NCBI GenBank assembly: GCA_019694465.1
Contig: JAIBBV010000009.1
Coordinates: 16,982 to 80,981 of the forward strand
Length of the DNA: 64,000 nucleotides
Direction of reading: 5' to 3'
Source: Oligoflexia bacterium
Lineage (GTDB): Bacteria > Bdellovibrionota_C > UBA2361 > JAFLCA01
Each line of letters begins with the position of its first letter. Within the stretch, counting starts at the first letter, position 1. The translations under genes and the position numbers were made by a program. The notes beneath the pieces are model-generated. The model did not search any database. It was not told the origin of the DNA and was given only the letters and a program-made list of their open reading frames with translations. Shown one piece after another: positions 16,412 to 24,945 of this stretch.

Positions 16412-18238
16412 ATGGAAACCGAGGCGTCGAAGCTGCGAACAGTTCTAGTAACCGACTGTGGGTCTACCACCACTAAGGCGCTCTTGTTTCAGAAAACGCA
16501 GGACGGTTGGCGACAAACTGCACGCGGAGAGGCTCCGACTACGGTTGAAGAACCTGTGGCGGATGTGACTGTCGGCGCCTTAAACGCGTTCAGTGAAGTA
16601 GAGGAAGTCTCTGGTCGACGCATACTGAGGCCGCGTAGTGCTGGAATGGCGCACCCATTTCTCGAGTCAGAGCAAAATGGTAGCCATGGAATAGACTTGT
16701 ATCTTTCCACAAGTTCCGCTGGCGGAGGCCTGCAAATGGTTGTCGGTGGCGTCGTAAAGGAAATGACTACCGAGTCAGCTGAGCGAGCAGCCTTGGGAGC
16801 AGGGGCGATCGTGTTAGATGCTCTATCGGCTGATGATGGCCGCGAAGATCATGAGCGCATTGACAGAGTGCGTCACCTCAAGCCCGACATTGTGCTTCTA
16901 ACTGGCGGTGTTGATGGGGGTTCTAAGCAGCACGTGATTGAGGTTGCTGAGCTTCTATTAGCTGCCGCGCCGCGCCCGCGTTTTGGCGACACTCTGCGCT
17001 TGCCGGTTATATATGCGGGGAACCGCGATGCAGCTGGTGAGGTTTCTGAAATCCTAGAGCGGGTGGCTGACGTGCAGGTGGTGGGGAATGTGAGACCAAC
17101 GCTTGAGACTGAAAATCTAGGCCCAGCGCGTGAGGCAATTCATGAACTTTTCTTGACTCACGTCATGAGTCACTCACCTGGCTATGGCAAGCTTTTGGGG
17201 TGGAGTCCAAAACCAATTTTGCCCACACCTGCAGCGGTAGGCGACATGACGCTGCGGCATGCCAAGCGCAATAATGTGCAAGTGCTATGCGCCGATATCG
17301 GCGGCGCCACAACCGATGTTTTTAGCGTTTTTCGTGACCAGGAAGATGAACTCATTTTTAATCGCACTGTAAGCGCCAATTTAGGAATGAGCTATTCTGT
17401 TGCCAATGTGTTGGTAGAGGCAGGAGTGGAAAATATTGCGCGCTGGCTTCCATATCAAGTTAGCGATGCAGAAGTTCGTGATCGTTTACGCAATAAGATG
17501 ATTCGTCCAACATCTATCCCTCAAACCCTGGAAGACTTGTGGCTTGAGCAGGCTGTGTGCCGTGAAGCCCTGCGCCTGTCGTTAGCTCACCATCGCTCAT
17601 TAGCGGTTGGCTTGAGTGGTCAGCGGCGCGTGCGCGGAATAGCCGATATTTTTGCGCAGCGTAGTAATCGCTATGAGCTAGTGGATCTGATGCATCTTGA
17701 TGTTGTGATTGGTTCGGGTGGGGTGCTTAGTCATGCCCCGCAGCGTCTTAGCGCTGCCATGATGATGATTGAGGGGTTTGGATTGCAAGGGGTGACACAG
17801 ATCACTGTCGATTCCATATTCATGATGCCACACTTGGGGGTGTTTTCGTCTGTCCATCCACAAGCAGCAGATGAGATTTTTATTAACGACTGCCTAGTAA
17901 ATGTTGGGCACGCCATAGTTCCAGTCTATGCTGAGGATGGTAGAGGCGAGCTGGCTCGTGTAACTTTTGAGGGCAAGGAGCTTGCTAGCATTGAAGCGGG
18001 AGCGGTACAGGTCGTAGAATTATGCGCGGGGAGCCGGGGCAGGCTAATTGTGGAACCGCGCGGGCGAGTGAACGTAGGGGCTGGGCCAGGGCAGGTGTAT
18101 GAGCGCGATATTGAAGTAGGCAAGTGTGGGCTGATTCTAGATGGGCGCAACAGGCCGCTACGTTGGCAGGGGCCACGAGTGGCTTGGCCAGAGCAACAGC
18201 GCGTACTTTATAGGCAACTAGGGTTAGATCAGGCTTAA
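16412..18238 (+). CDS. GlmL/MutL-family ASKHA ATPase (glutamate mutase L-like)
   Basis: A 608-residue protein with the actin/Hsp70/sugar-kinase ATPase signature in full: phosphate-1 loop TDCGSTTTKALL (D15), phosphate-2 loop ADIGGATTDVFS (D295-D302) and adenosine loop IGSGGVLSH (433-441). This is the MutL family (not DNA mismatch-repair MutL) named for glutamate mutase clusters, where it is thought to act as a reactivase/chaperone for the B12 enzyme. No glutamate mutase S or E subunit, and no B12 enzyme of any kind, is in the window. Here it is embedded among membrane proteins and a binding protein, so I infer a different role, for instance an ATP-driven regulator or assembly factor of the neighbouring membrane complex. 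Confidence 0.85.
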   Translation: METEASKLRTVLVTDCGSTTTKALLFQKTQDGWRQTARGEAPTTVEEPVADVTVGALNAFSEVEEVSGRRILRPRSAGMAHPFLESEQNGSHGIDLYLSTSSAGGGLQMVVGGVVKEMTTESAERAALGAGAIVLDALSADDGREDHERIDRVRHLKPDIVLLTGGVDGGSKQHVIEVAELLLAAAPRPRFGDTLRLPVIYAGNRDAAGEVSEILERVADVQVVGNVRPTLETENLGPAREAIHELFLTHVMSHSPGYGKLLGWSPKPILPTPAAVGDMTLRHAKRNNVQVLCADIGGATTDVFSVFRDQEDELIFNRTVSANLGMSYSVANVLVEAGVENIARWLPYQVSDAEVRDRLRNKMIRPTSIPQTLEDLWLEQAVCREALRLSLAHHRSLAVGLSGQRRVRGIADIFAQRSNRYELVDLMHLDVVIGSGGVLSHAPQRLSAAMMMIEGFGLQGVTQITVDSIFMMPHLGVFSSVHPQAADEIFINDCLVNVGHAIVPVYAEDGRGELARVTFEGKELASIEAGAVQVVELCAGSRGRLIVEPRGRVNVGAGPGQVYERDIEVGKCGLILDGRNRPLRWQGPRVAWPEQQRVLYRQLGLDQA

Positions 18239-18242
18239 AGAG

Positions 18243-19337
18243 ATGGCACAGGCATTTACACCAGGACTTGCGTGTCGCATTAGCGATGTAATCCGGAGAG
18301 TGCGGGAGCTGCCGGTTCCAGGCGAGCTTACGGTACAGGTAGGGCAAGAAGTGCAGGCACATCAGGTGGTAGCGCGGGCCTTTCTGCCTGGTGAGCTACA
18401 TATTCAACGCGTTGCTGAAAAGATTGGCATTGAGCCACATGAGGTGATTGCTGGACTTAAAGTTCAAGCAGGACAGGCCGTGACAGTGGGGCAAGTTTTG
18501 TGTGAGCACGTAGGCTTGTTTGGGCTTTTTCGTTCACAGTTTAAGTCGCCGGTTGATGGGGTGGTTGAGCTTATAACTGCTAGCTCTGGACACATTGGCG
18601 TGCGCTCGGCAGCTAAGCCTATTGCAATTGAGGCCTATGTGTCCGGTCGTGTGGTAGAAGTAAGCGAAGGGAAATCGGTAACTATTGAAACGCGTGCCGC
18701 ATTTGTGCAGGGCATATTCGGCGTCGGCGGCGAGCGCGTTGGAAAGTTACTAGTATTGGATGGTGATAAATTACCGCAGGGAACTCAATTACGTGGCGCG
18801 GTGCTAGTAATGCGTGGAGCGCCCAGCGCTTCGTTTCTAGTGGCAGCTAAGGAAGCAGGTATTTGTGGGCTTGTGGCTGGTTCGGTTGACGATCAAGTGC
18901 TGGCCTCATATTTGGGTTATGATGTTGGAATCGCGCTGACTGGAGATGAGGATGTCCCATTCACATTGATTGTAAGCGAAGGCTTTGGCGCCTTAGAAAT
19001 GTCAGAGCGTGTCTATGCACTTCTCAAGAAGTTCAATGGACAGAGTGCATCCATTAATGGGGCTACTCAAGTGCGAGCTGGTGCCGTGCGCCCGGAGATA
19101 GTTATTCCCGGCTCTATGCAGGATAGTATGGCCGTAGAACCTTCTGCTGCTGGTTTAGTGCTTGGTGCCCAGGTGCGCCTAATTCGCGTGCCTTTTTTTG
19201 GCCAGTACGGGCAAGTTCATGAGCTGCCCCACGAGGCCCAGCGTATAGATACAGGCGCCTTAGCACGAGTACTGCGGGTAAAGCTCTCTAGCGGTGAGGT
19301 GGTTACAGTTCCGCGCGCTAATGTGGAATTGGTGTGA
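18243..19337 (+). CDS. Protein with biotinyl/lipoyl-like hammerhead and C-terminal KOW-like segment
   Basis: A 364-residue protein starting four bases after the GlmL-like stop. Residues ~20-150 look like paired lipoyl/biotinyl-type beta-hammerhead halves (VQVGQEVQAHQVVARAFLPG, LKVQAGQAVTVGQVL, FKSPVDGVVELITASSGHIG) but I see no modifiable Lys in the usual MKM context. The middle (~180-290) contains Gly-rich alpha/beta sequence (LVVAAKEAGICGLVAGSVDD-like). The last ~60 residues, GAQVRLIRVPFFGQYGQV then a strand pair ending VPRANVEL, match the KOW fold. No transmembrane helices are seen, so it is likely cytosolic and could dock the GlmL-type ATPase to the membrane proteins. Family not recognised. 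Confidence 0.65.
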   Translation: MAQAFTPGLACRISDVIRRVRELPVPGELTVQVGQEVQAHQVVARAFLPGELHIQRVAEKIGIEPHEVIAGLKVQAGQAVTVGQVLCEHVGLFGLFRSQFKSPVDGVVELITASSGHIGVRSAAKPIAIEAYVSGRVVEVSEGKSVTIETRAAFVQGIFGVGGERVGKLLVLDGDKLPQGTQLRGAVLVMRGAPSASFLVAAKEAGICGLVAGSVDDQVLASYLGYDVGIALTGDEDVPFTLIVSEGFGALEMSERVYALLKKFNGQSASINGATQVRAGAVRPEIVIPGSMQDSMAVEPSAAGLVLGAQVRLIRVPFFGQYGQVHELPHEAQRIDTGALARVLRVKLSSGEVVTVPRANVELV

Positions 19338-19541
19338 TAGCGAGGGTTCGCAAGTTGAACTTTGGACATTTTTGCTCGACCCTGCCCACAACAGGATTTA
19401 GGTTGAGGCACAAGTTAAGGCACAAACAAGATATGTGGACAAAAAGTTGCGTGCCATTACGAAGGTTTCACGTATAGTGCAGGATATGTTGTCGCTGTGT
19501 CGATAGAGTCTGGCGCAGCGCGTGGCTAATATAGGTGCGGC

Positions 19542-20621
19542 ATGATTCAATTTCTTAAATTCTTGACCGTTGCGCAGATGCTCATTATGGCTTTGCTGTC
19601 CGAGGCCAGCGCAGCTCCAACCCAACACAAAATTGGAGCGGCGCTTGGAATTACTGGGATGGCCAATATCTGGGGTAAGGCTGCGCGGCAGGCAATTGAG
19701 CTGGCAGTCGAAGAAGTTAATGCAAATTCAAAATACAAAGATTCAATTCAAATCGAATTAAAGCTGGAAGATACGCAAAGCACAGCTGCTGCCGCCATTA
19801 CAGCCTATAATAAGCTTGTTTCTCAGGATAAAGTCGAGGCTGTTATTGGAGATGTGTGGGCTTTCTTGACCACGCCGCTAGTGCCTCTTTCAGCGCGAGA
19901 TAAGGTAGTGCTGATTTCTCCAACGGTCATGGATAAGTCGATGCACGAGCGGAGTGATTATTTTTTTAGCTTTGGACATTCCTTTGCTGGCTTGAAGGCA
20001 TCAGCTGAGCGCTTTTTTAGGCTGCATCCGAAGGTGAAGAAAATCGCCATGGTTTCATTCGATGACTACTGGAACAATGCCATGAGCGAGATGTTTCAAG
20101 AGGCTGCTGCTGCAACTGGAGTAGAAGTGCTGCGCGATATTAAGCTTACAGATTGGTTCGCCGACTTTCGTTCTGAAACCAGTGTGCTCAAAAGTCTTGG
20201 TGTTGACGCAGTCGTTGGAGCTTGGCACCCAGAAACCCTACGTCAACGTATGCAAGAGCAAAAGTTAGATGTTCCGCTTATCTCTTCTTCGGATGCAGTT
20301 GAAGCAGTGCTATTTCGGGGTGGTGCGATGGTACTTGAGGGGGTGTATTTCCTTGATTGGCCAGTGCCAGCAGAATTTACTGCGAGTTATCGCCAGCGTT
20401 TCGGCGAGGCGCCTACGCATGAAGCGCATAATGCATATCAAATCGTAGTTGCCCTTGCCGAGGCTTGGCTTACTTCGGAAGGTGACTTACGCTCAAGACT
20501 TTTGGCTTCCAAATATCGTGGGATCACAGGCGCGATTGATTTTTCTAAGGCGCCTTTTGTGAACCAAGCGAGTGGGGAACTATTCAAGGTTAGTGCGGGC
20601 AAATTTGTAGGCGTACAGTAA
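19542..20621 (+). CDS. Leu/Ile/Val-type ABC transporter periplasmic binding protein
   Basis: A 359-residue protein with a Sec signal (MIQFLKFLTVAQMLIMALLS, cleavage near ASAA) and a type I periplasmic binding fold of the branched-chain-amino-acid class: IGAALGITGMANIWGKAARQ then AIELAVEEVNA, the central KVEAVIGDVWAFLTTPLVPL, and the KIAMVSFDDYWNNAMSEMF hinge-side strand. It binds a small ligand, probably an amino acid or related acid, but no permease or ATPase of an ABC importer is adjacent. It lies 204 bases after the KOW-like gene on the same strand and could be co-transcribed, in which case it would be the sensing component of that cluster. Confidence 0.85.
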   Translation: MIQFLKFLTVAQMLIMALLSEASAAPTQHKIGAALGITGMANIWGKAARQAIELAVEEVNANSKYKDSIQIELKLEDTQSTAAAAITAYNKLVSQDKVEAVIGDVWAFLTTPLVPLSARDKVVLISPTVMDKSMHERSDYFFSFGHSFAGLKASAERFFRLHPKVKKIAMVSFDDYWNNAMSEMFQEAAAATGVEVLRDIKLTDWFADFRSETSVLKSLGVDAVVGAWHPETLRQRMQEQKLDVPLISSSDAVEAVLFRGGAMVLEGVYFLDWPVPAEFTASYRQRFGEAPTHEAHNAYQIVVALAEAWLTSEGDLRSRLLASKYRGITGAIDFSKAPFVNQASGELFKVSAGKFVGVQ

Positions 20622-20660
20622 TGTCTGCTGGCGCTGTACAGAAGTTCTCCAGTAGTTACC

Positions 20661-22268
20661 TTAGCTAGGTGCAAGTGGAGAGCGTTTGCATACAGCCTGC
20701 ACCAGTTTGGGGAAACGATCCCAGCGCTCCATAGGTAAGATGCTAATAAGAGCAACCGCATGTATCCATTCTTCTTTGGTTGTGCAGAGACTAAACCCTT
20801 GGTTCAAAGTCACATTAAGATGCTCAAGGTCGTGGTCCATGGCCGTCACATGTTGCTGAACAACATCTTGTCGCATGAGAGACGGGTGTTTGGGGCCGGT
20901 TGTCGAGAGAAAGTGAACCGCTCTGTCTATGGTGCGCGAAAGACTACTAAGCTCCAAAGGGCTACCGTCACCAGGCCAGCCTACACTGGCGTAAGTAAAC
21001 AGATCCAACAAAGCATCAGCCTGGTGAACAGCAAGAAATGAGCGAACTCTTGGGCCCAAAAGTGCTTTTGAAAATTTTGCCTCATCTCCCTTGCACGCTT
21101 CAATTATGTCTGTGTAAGGCGTTGCAACTGGCGAATGCTCTACCGGTCGAACAGATGTCGCAAAAAGCTTAGGTAGCAGCACTTGAAAAAAGGCGGTTGT
21201 GGCAGAGTCAATTGGAACCAGCGAATTTATTAAAACCACACCATTGGCAAGACTTATTGCCGCAGAGTGCGTTCCCCATAAGCGGGTAAACTTTTGCGCA
21301 TCCAAGTAGCAGCCTACTCCGAATGGATGAACCAGCACTTGCGATAACTCTGCAATTTTAATATTGCCTCGCACGTCATCTGGTAGTGCAGAGTGAATAG
21401 CCCCTAGCGCCCCCCGAATTTGGGCTATCCTAAGACCTGCGACAACTTGCGAGGCTTGCTCATTGCCTCGCTTTAGAAAACGCACTTTGTCTTGTATTCC
21501 ATCAAGGGTAAGGATGCGACGATCGCATAAACTCATGACCGTAGCATTTCTGCCAGTATCAGAACAAAACTGTTCCAGCGAATTAATGGCTTGGGACAAT
21601 TCTTGTAAAAAATCAGCTGACCCCGGAGGAGTTGGAATTCGCTCCATGACTGTGGCGAGTCTTGCACGGACGGAAGTACAACTCGAAACAAAATCACTTA
21701 TATGCGCAATGTTAACGTCACCACTATTAAGCTCTTTGCTTAGGCGTTGAAAATATAGAACAAAGCGGGCTAGGTTAACCTGTAGGTCATTAAGAAGTAT
21801 TTTTGGTAGCTCCCCTTCAAACTTGCGAATGTGCTCCAGGTAGAAGTCTTCTACTAGCTTTATTGGTTGACTGGCTAACCTAAGTAGCGCCTGAGAGTTC
21901 TCAATATTACTGAGGAACTTTCGGAAGGCATATAACGCGTTTGCCTGCTCTACGACTTGTTTCGGACATGCTGAGGTAGCAGCCTTTTCTGCATGATCCA
22001 GCCGCTTTACAAGGGGTAGGTAGCCTTGATTGGCCCTACTCGCGGCATCTACCAACACTGTGACCAAGGGCGCCAGCATGTCCAGCTGTGCCTTGAGCCC
22101 TTCCATCATAAGCTCGTGAACGACTTGCCGGCGCGTATAATGATCGCCTAAACGATCGGTTCGCTGGCCAACAATTGCAGCTATGTCTGGAGAGTAGGTT
22201 TCTCTGGGTAGAATAAGAGTAGAGGGCGAACTTTGAACAATGCGCATACGTCTCGCAATTTCAACCAC
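20661..22268 (-). CDS. Large helical protein of unknown function
   Basis: A 535-residue, mostly alpha-helical soluble protein with no signal peptide and no transmembrane helix. I do not recognise a family or a catalytic motif. An N-terminal segment of polar residues (VQSSPSTLILPRETYSPDIA) precedes a long helical core. It converges with the binding-protein gene (39 bases between stops) and follows the Myb-like gene on the same strand after 210 bases that hold a strong hairpin. The first start is GTG at 22268 without a ribosome site; ATG at 22247 is an equally good choice. Confidence 0.6.
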   Translation of the reverse strand: MVEIARRMRIVQSSPSTLILPRETYSPDIAAIVGQRTDRLGDHYTRRQVVHELMMEGLKAQLDMLAPLVTVLVDAASRANQGYLPLVKRLDHAEKAATSACPKQVVEQANALYAFRKFLSNIENSQALLRLASQPIKLVEDFYLEHIRKFEGELPKILLNDLQVNLARFVLYFQRLSKELNSGDVNIAHISDFVSSCTSVRARLATVMERIPTPPGSADFLQELSQAINSLEQFCSDTGRNATVMSLCDRRILTLDGIQDKVRFLKRGNEQASQVVAGLRIAQIRGALGAIHSALPDDVRGNIKIAELSQVLVHPFGVGCYLDAQKFTRLWGTHSAAISLANGVVLINSLVPIDSATTAFFQVLLPKLFATSVRPVEHSPVATPYTDIIEACKGDEAKFSKALLGPRVRSFLAVHQADALLDLFTYASVGWPGDGSPLELSSLSRTIDRAVHFLSTTGPKHPSLMRQDVVQQHVTAMDHDLEHLNVTLNQGFSLCTTKEEWIHAVALISILPMERWDRFPKLVQAVCKRSPLAPS

Positions 22269-22318
22269 CCAATGCCCAGGGCGGAATAATAGCAGGTATC
22301 GGATAGTTAAGAAACATT

Positions 22319-22352
22319 CGCCTCAACGCCCAATGCTGGGGCGAGATAGGCG
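22319..22352. repeat. Nested hairpin upstream of the 20.7-22.3 kb gene
   Basis: CGCCT-caa-CGCCC-aatgctg-GGGCG-agat-AGGCG forms two stacked 5-bp stems. It lies 50-85 bases upstream of the minus-strand gene, in its probable leader. The inner block CCCAATGCTGGGGCG resembles CCCAATGCCCAGGGCG about 60 bases away (22268-22283), an imperfect direct repeat. On the plus strand TATATTTT follows, but no plus-strand gene precedes it. Confidence 0.45.
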
Positions 22353-22478
22353 TATATTTTGAAGCCAATAATTTAGCTTAGTGGAGATTGTACGAGGCAG
22401 TGTACCCCTTCTTAATCAGGGACGTGGGAAAGGTTTAATGTCGGGACTGGTAAATTTGTGAAGGGCCAGTAGAGTCAC

Positions 22479-23474
22479 CTAGCGCTGCCCACCGGCCTTA
22501 CGCCGAATGCTTTGCCAGCGTTGCTCAAGGGTGTTTTTGTTATGCCCACCATCCCAAAGTCGCGCAATTTCGGCCCAATCGGCTCGTCCATCCGGTAGGC
22601 GGCAGGAGCGAACGAGACTTACAAGTTTTGCTTCTAAAGCCTTTGTCCACTTGCGAGAGTTTTCAGCTAATCCACCGGCCCTAGCGTTCTCGCTTCGTGC
22701 TCGTTCACTCAGGCCAAATATGCCACGGCCAGCACTTTGCAGAGCTTGAGCACTAGCAAGCCCTAATGCGCTTCGTTGGCTGCGCGAAAGCGCTGCAATA
22801 CCACGGCCTTCCTGCTTAAGCTGCTCTGCCCAGCGTGTGCTACGAATGGCTACTCCTTCGCGTGTTATAATTTTTATGTCACGCTTAATTTCGCGTAGTC
22901 TTAGGGTATGCTTCGAGCCGGAGCGTACAGAGTCAAACTGAAGGCATTGCCTTAGTAAAGCAGCATTTTTTGAGTCCGCTTCAAGTAGGCACTTACGCCG
23001 TGTAATTGCAGCTTTTAGCTCAGAATCTTGCCCGGCGCTGGCCTCTAGCCACAGAAGATGCGCGACTACGAAGCGCCCCATAGTTGGCTTAAATTCCGGA
23101 AACAGGCGCCGAGCCAGGCATTGTAGCGAGGCCGAGTAGGCTCGCTCCACTTCCTGAGCTATTAACTCTCCAGCCCGTATTGGTGCCCAGCGCCGCTGGA
23201 GTGGGCGAGTCGTTGGTGTTGCGCAAAATTCACGGAATACTTCTTGTCTTAAATCAGGGCTAATTGAATTCGCTATGTTTGAGATATGCTGGCGAAAGCG
23301 ACTAACAAGACGCTCATGCTCTCGTCCTGTTGTTTCAGCGCGGCCGCGTAAGCGCTGCCAGCCAGTGACATAATCAGATAGGTTGCCAGAAGGTGGCGGG
23401 GCAGATAGCGCCTGGGTCGATGACTCAGCAGTAGGCCCAATGTTGCTTGGTACGGGGCGCGAGCTATTAATCAT
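22479..23474 (-). CDS. Myb/SANT-like DNA-binding domain protein
   Basis: A 331-residue basic protein. Its last ~59 residues form a Myb/SANT-type helix-turn-helix: three regularly placed tryptophans W276, W300 and W320, with helix 2 DWAEIARLW and a recognition-helix region NKNTLEQRWQSIRRK that closely resembles eukaryotic-type Myb repeats (xTxEQxRxRWxxL). The N-terminal ~270 residues are helical, Arg/Ala-rich and of unknown family. Myb-like domains are uncommon in bacteria and usually come from phages or mobile elements, although no mobile gene is near. Likely role: sequence-specific DNA binding. ATG at 23474 has AAAGGTG five bases upstream. Repeat copy A lies 45 bases upstream. Confidence 0.65.
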   Translation of the reverse strand: MINSSRPVPSNIGPTAESSTQALSAPPPSGNLSDYVTGWQRLRGRAETTGREHERLVSRFRQHISNIANSISPDLRQEVFREFCATPTTRPLQRRWAPIRAGELIAQEVERAYSASLQCLARRLFPEFKPTMGRFVVAHLLWLEASAGQDSELKAAITRRKCLLEADSKNAALLRQCLQFDSVRSGSKHTLRLREIKRDIKIITREGVAIRSTRWAEQLKQEGRGIAALSRSQRSALGLASAQALQSAGRGIFGLSERARSENARAGGLAENSRKWTKALEAKLVSLVRSCRLPDGRADWAEIARLWDGGHNKNTLEQRWQSIRRKAGGQR

Positions 23475-23518
23475 AGCACCTTTAAGAACTAACTTCCGGA
23501 TGTGCTCTAGGAACCAAA

Positions 23519-23584
23519 TGCCCTAAATAAATTCAGCAGGCTCGTATTGCGAGCAAAGCGCTAGGCATGGCTTCGTTACACACC
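23519..23584 (-). repeat. Dispersed 66-bp repeat, copy A (upstream of Myb-like gene)
   Basis: An ungapped hand alignment with copy B (28533-28598) gives 47 identical of 66 positions, with most differences transitions. The copy contains a perfect hairpin GCTCG-tattg-CGAGC (23540-23554). It lies in the 215-bp gap between the divergent Myb-like and DoxX genes, 45 bases upstream of the Myb-like start; orientation is given relative to that gene. Confidence 0.6.
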
Positions 23585-23689
23585 TTACAATCTCGACACC
23601 AAATCCCGTGGGCCTCAGTATACTTAAGCGCACCTCGTTTTGACATTCCTCAAGCATGCTGTGGAACCCTATAGCCAGCTGAAGGGTGC

Positions 23690-24199
23690 TTGTCGTATCT
23701 TATAGAAACTATGGATAAATCCTCACTCCTATCGTTTGGGCGCCAGGTTTACGGCTGGTTTGTAGCCTTGGGTACCTGCTTGGTGCAGCCGGTGCTGCTT
23801 TTATTATTTCGCTTACAGTGGGGCTGGCAATTCTATTTGTCTGGAAAGGGGAAGCTGCTCAATCACGCCACTACGACTGAGTTTTTTACGGGTTTAGGTA
23901 TACCCATGCCTGAATTGAATGCTTGGTTCGTGGGTGGGGTTGAGTGCGTTGGCGGGCTCCTACTTCTGGTCGGACTTTGTAGTAGGCCAGTTGGGGCAAT
24001 CCTTAGTGTTAATATGATAGTTGCCTACCTGAGCGTCGATTCAGATCGTGAAAAGTTTTTTGCAATATTTTCAGATCCATCCGGCTTCATTGGCGCGGAT
24101 CCCTTCTTCTTTCTAGTGCTGGCGCTGCTGATGCTAGCTTTTGGGGCGGGAGCAATATCACTCGACGCCCTGTTGCAACGGACAGCTTTTAGGAAGTAG
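23690..24199 (+). CDS. DoxX family membrane protein
   Basis: A 169-residue protein with four transmembrane helices and the DoxX pattern: LLFRLQWGWQFYLSGKGKLL in the first helix, FTGLGIPMPELNAWFVGGVE leading into the second helix, and GADPFFFLVLALLMLAFGAG in the last. DoxX-family proteins are small inner-membrane proteins linked to thiosulfate/quinone oxidation or redox homeostasis; substrate is unknown here. The most likely start is the unusual TTG at 23690 because GAAGGG lies five bases upstream; ATG at 23711 lacks any ribosome site. It is divergent from the Myb-like gene and stands alone. Confidence 0.85.
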   Translation: MSYLIETMDKSSLLSFGRQVYGWFVALGTCLVQPVLLLLFRLQWGWQFYLSGKGKLLNHATTTEFFTGLGIPMPELNAWFVGGVECVGGLLLLVGLCSRPVGAILSVNMIVAYLSVDSDREKFFAIFSDPSGFIGADPFFFLVLALLMLAFGAGAISLDALLQRTAFRK

Positions 24200-24301
24200 T
24201 AAGCGTAGCACATGCACAGCGCTGTATCTTACTTGGCTCCATTTGCAGCGCGGCGACAAATGAATAAGAGGGCGTCACTTGTTGGTGACAGCCTTAGGGG
24301 C

Positions 24302-24871
24302 TTATCTTTCATTCCCTGCAGTTAGCGAGCTATCCGCGTCCCCAATCATAGAAGAGGATACGTCATTTAGAGCCGGATCTTCTGCACAATTTCTAGAAGT
24401 ACACTTACAATTTTTAATTACATAGTTATCGTTGCGTCTGACACGCGTATTTGAGTCGATGTCGAGCGTGTTTTGGATAAACGTACTGTATGAAATATTA
24501 CTTCCTGCGCTAATCGATACATTTGTGAAGTAGAATGTTTTCTGGCCTCCACTAGATGAATAGAGACTGGTCGGTTGGCCGCCGTCGGGCGTAAATGTTA
24601 GTTCAAGTTCCCCAGTATCGCCGTTACCTGGACAGCCGTCTTTTTCTATAAGATAGGCTGTTAGTTTTCCTTGTACACCATTTCTTACTACTGTGTAGGC
24701 CGCGCATTCCGAGAGCGCCCGGCGGCTGACATTATCATCGCATTTAACTTCTTTTGGTGTGCACCCGTCGGAGGTTTTGTTCTCGGCTGAAAGGTTTGAT
24801 GGTGCCAATAGGGCTGTAAAAATGATTGTAAGGGTAACTGATAGATAACAACCAGTAGCGGCTTTTTTCAT
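24302..24871 (-). CDS. Small secreted cysteine-containing protein, unknown
   Basis: A 189-residue protein with a Sec signal peptide (MKKAATGCYLSVTLTIIFTA, cleavage near LSAEN). The mature part has many cysteines (DGCTPKEVKCDD, KNCKCTSRNCAEDPA) and an immunoglobulin/PA14-like beta-rich middle (GELELTFTPDGGQPTSLYSS). No family recognised. ATG at 24871 is chosen over an earlier frame start because the signal begins there and AAGAGG lies about nine bases upstream; this also removes an overlap with the debranching-enzyme gene. GTCAC-TTGTTG-GTGAC, a hairpin 20 bases past the stop, could end the transcript. Confidence 0.65.
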   Translation of the reverse strand: MKKAATGCYLSVTLTIIFTALLAPSNLSAENKTSDGCTPKEVKCDDNVSRRALSECAAYTVVRNGVQGKLTAYLIEKDGCPGNGDTGELELTFTPDGGQPTSLYSSSGGQKTFYFTNVSISAGSNISYSTFIQNTLDIDSNTRVRRNDNYVIKNCKCTSRNCAEDPALNDVSSSMIGDADSSLTAGNER

Positions 24872-24945
24872 ATAAATGAACCTCTTGATAAACCTTATAC
24901 CACCGATATGCTCATCAGCTGCAAAAGTGTTGCATTTAGCTGGCG

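Noticed and set aside
16412..18238. Calling this a DNA mismatch-repair MutL or a glutamate mutase subunit
   Set aside because: It has ASKHA ATPase loops, not the GHKL motifs of repair MutL, and no mutase subunit is nearby.
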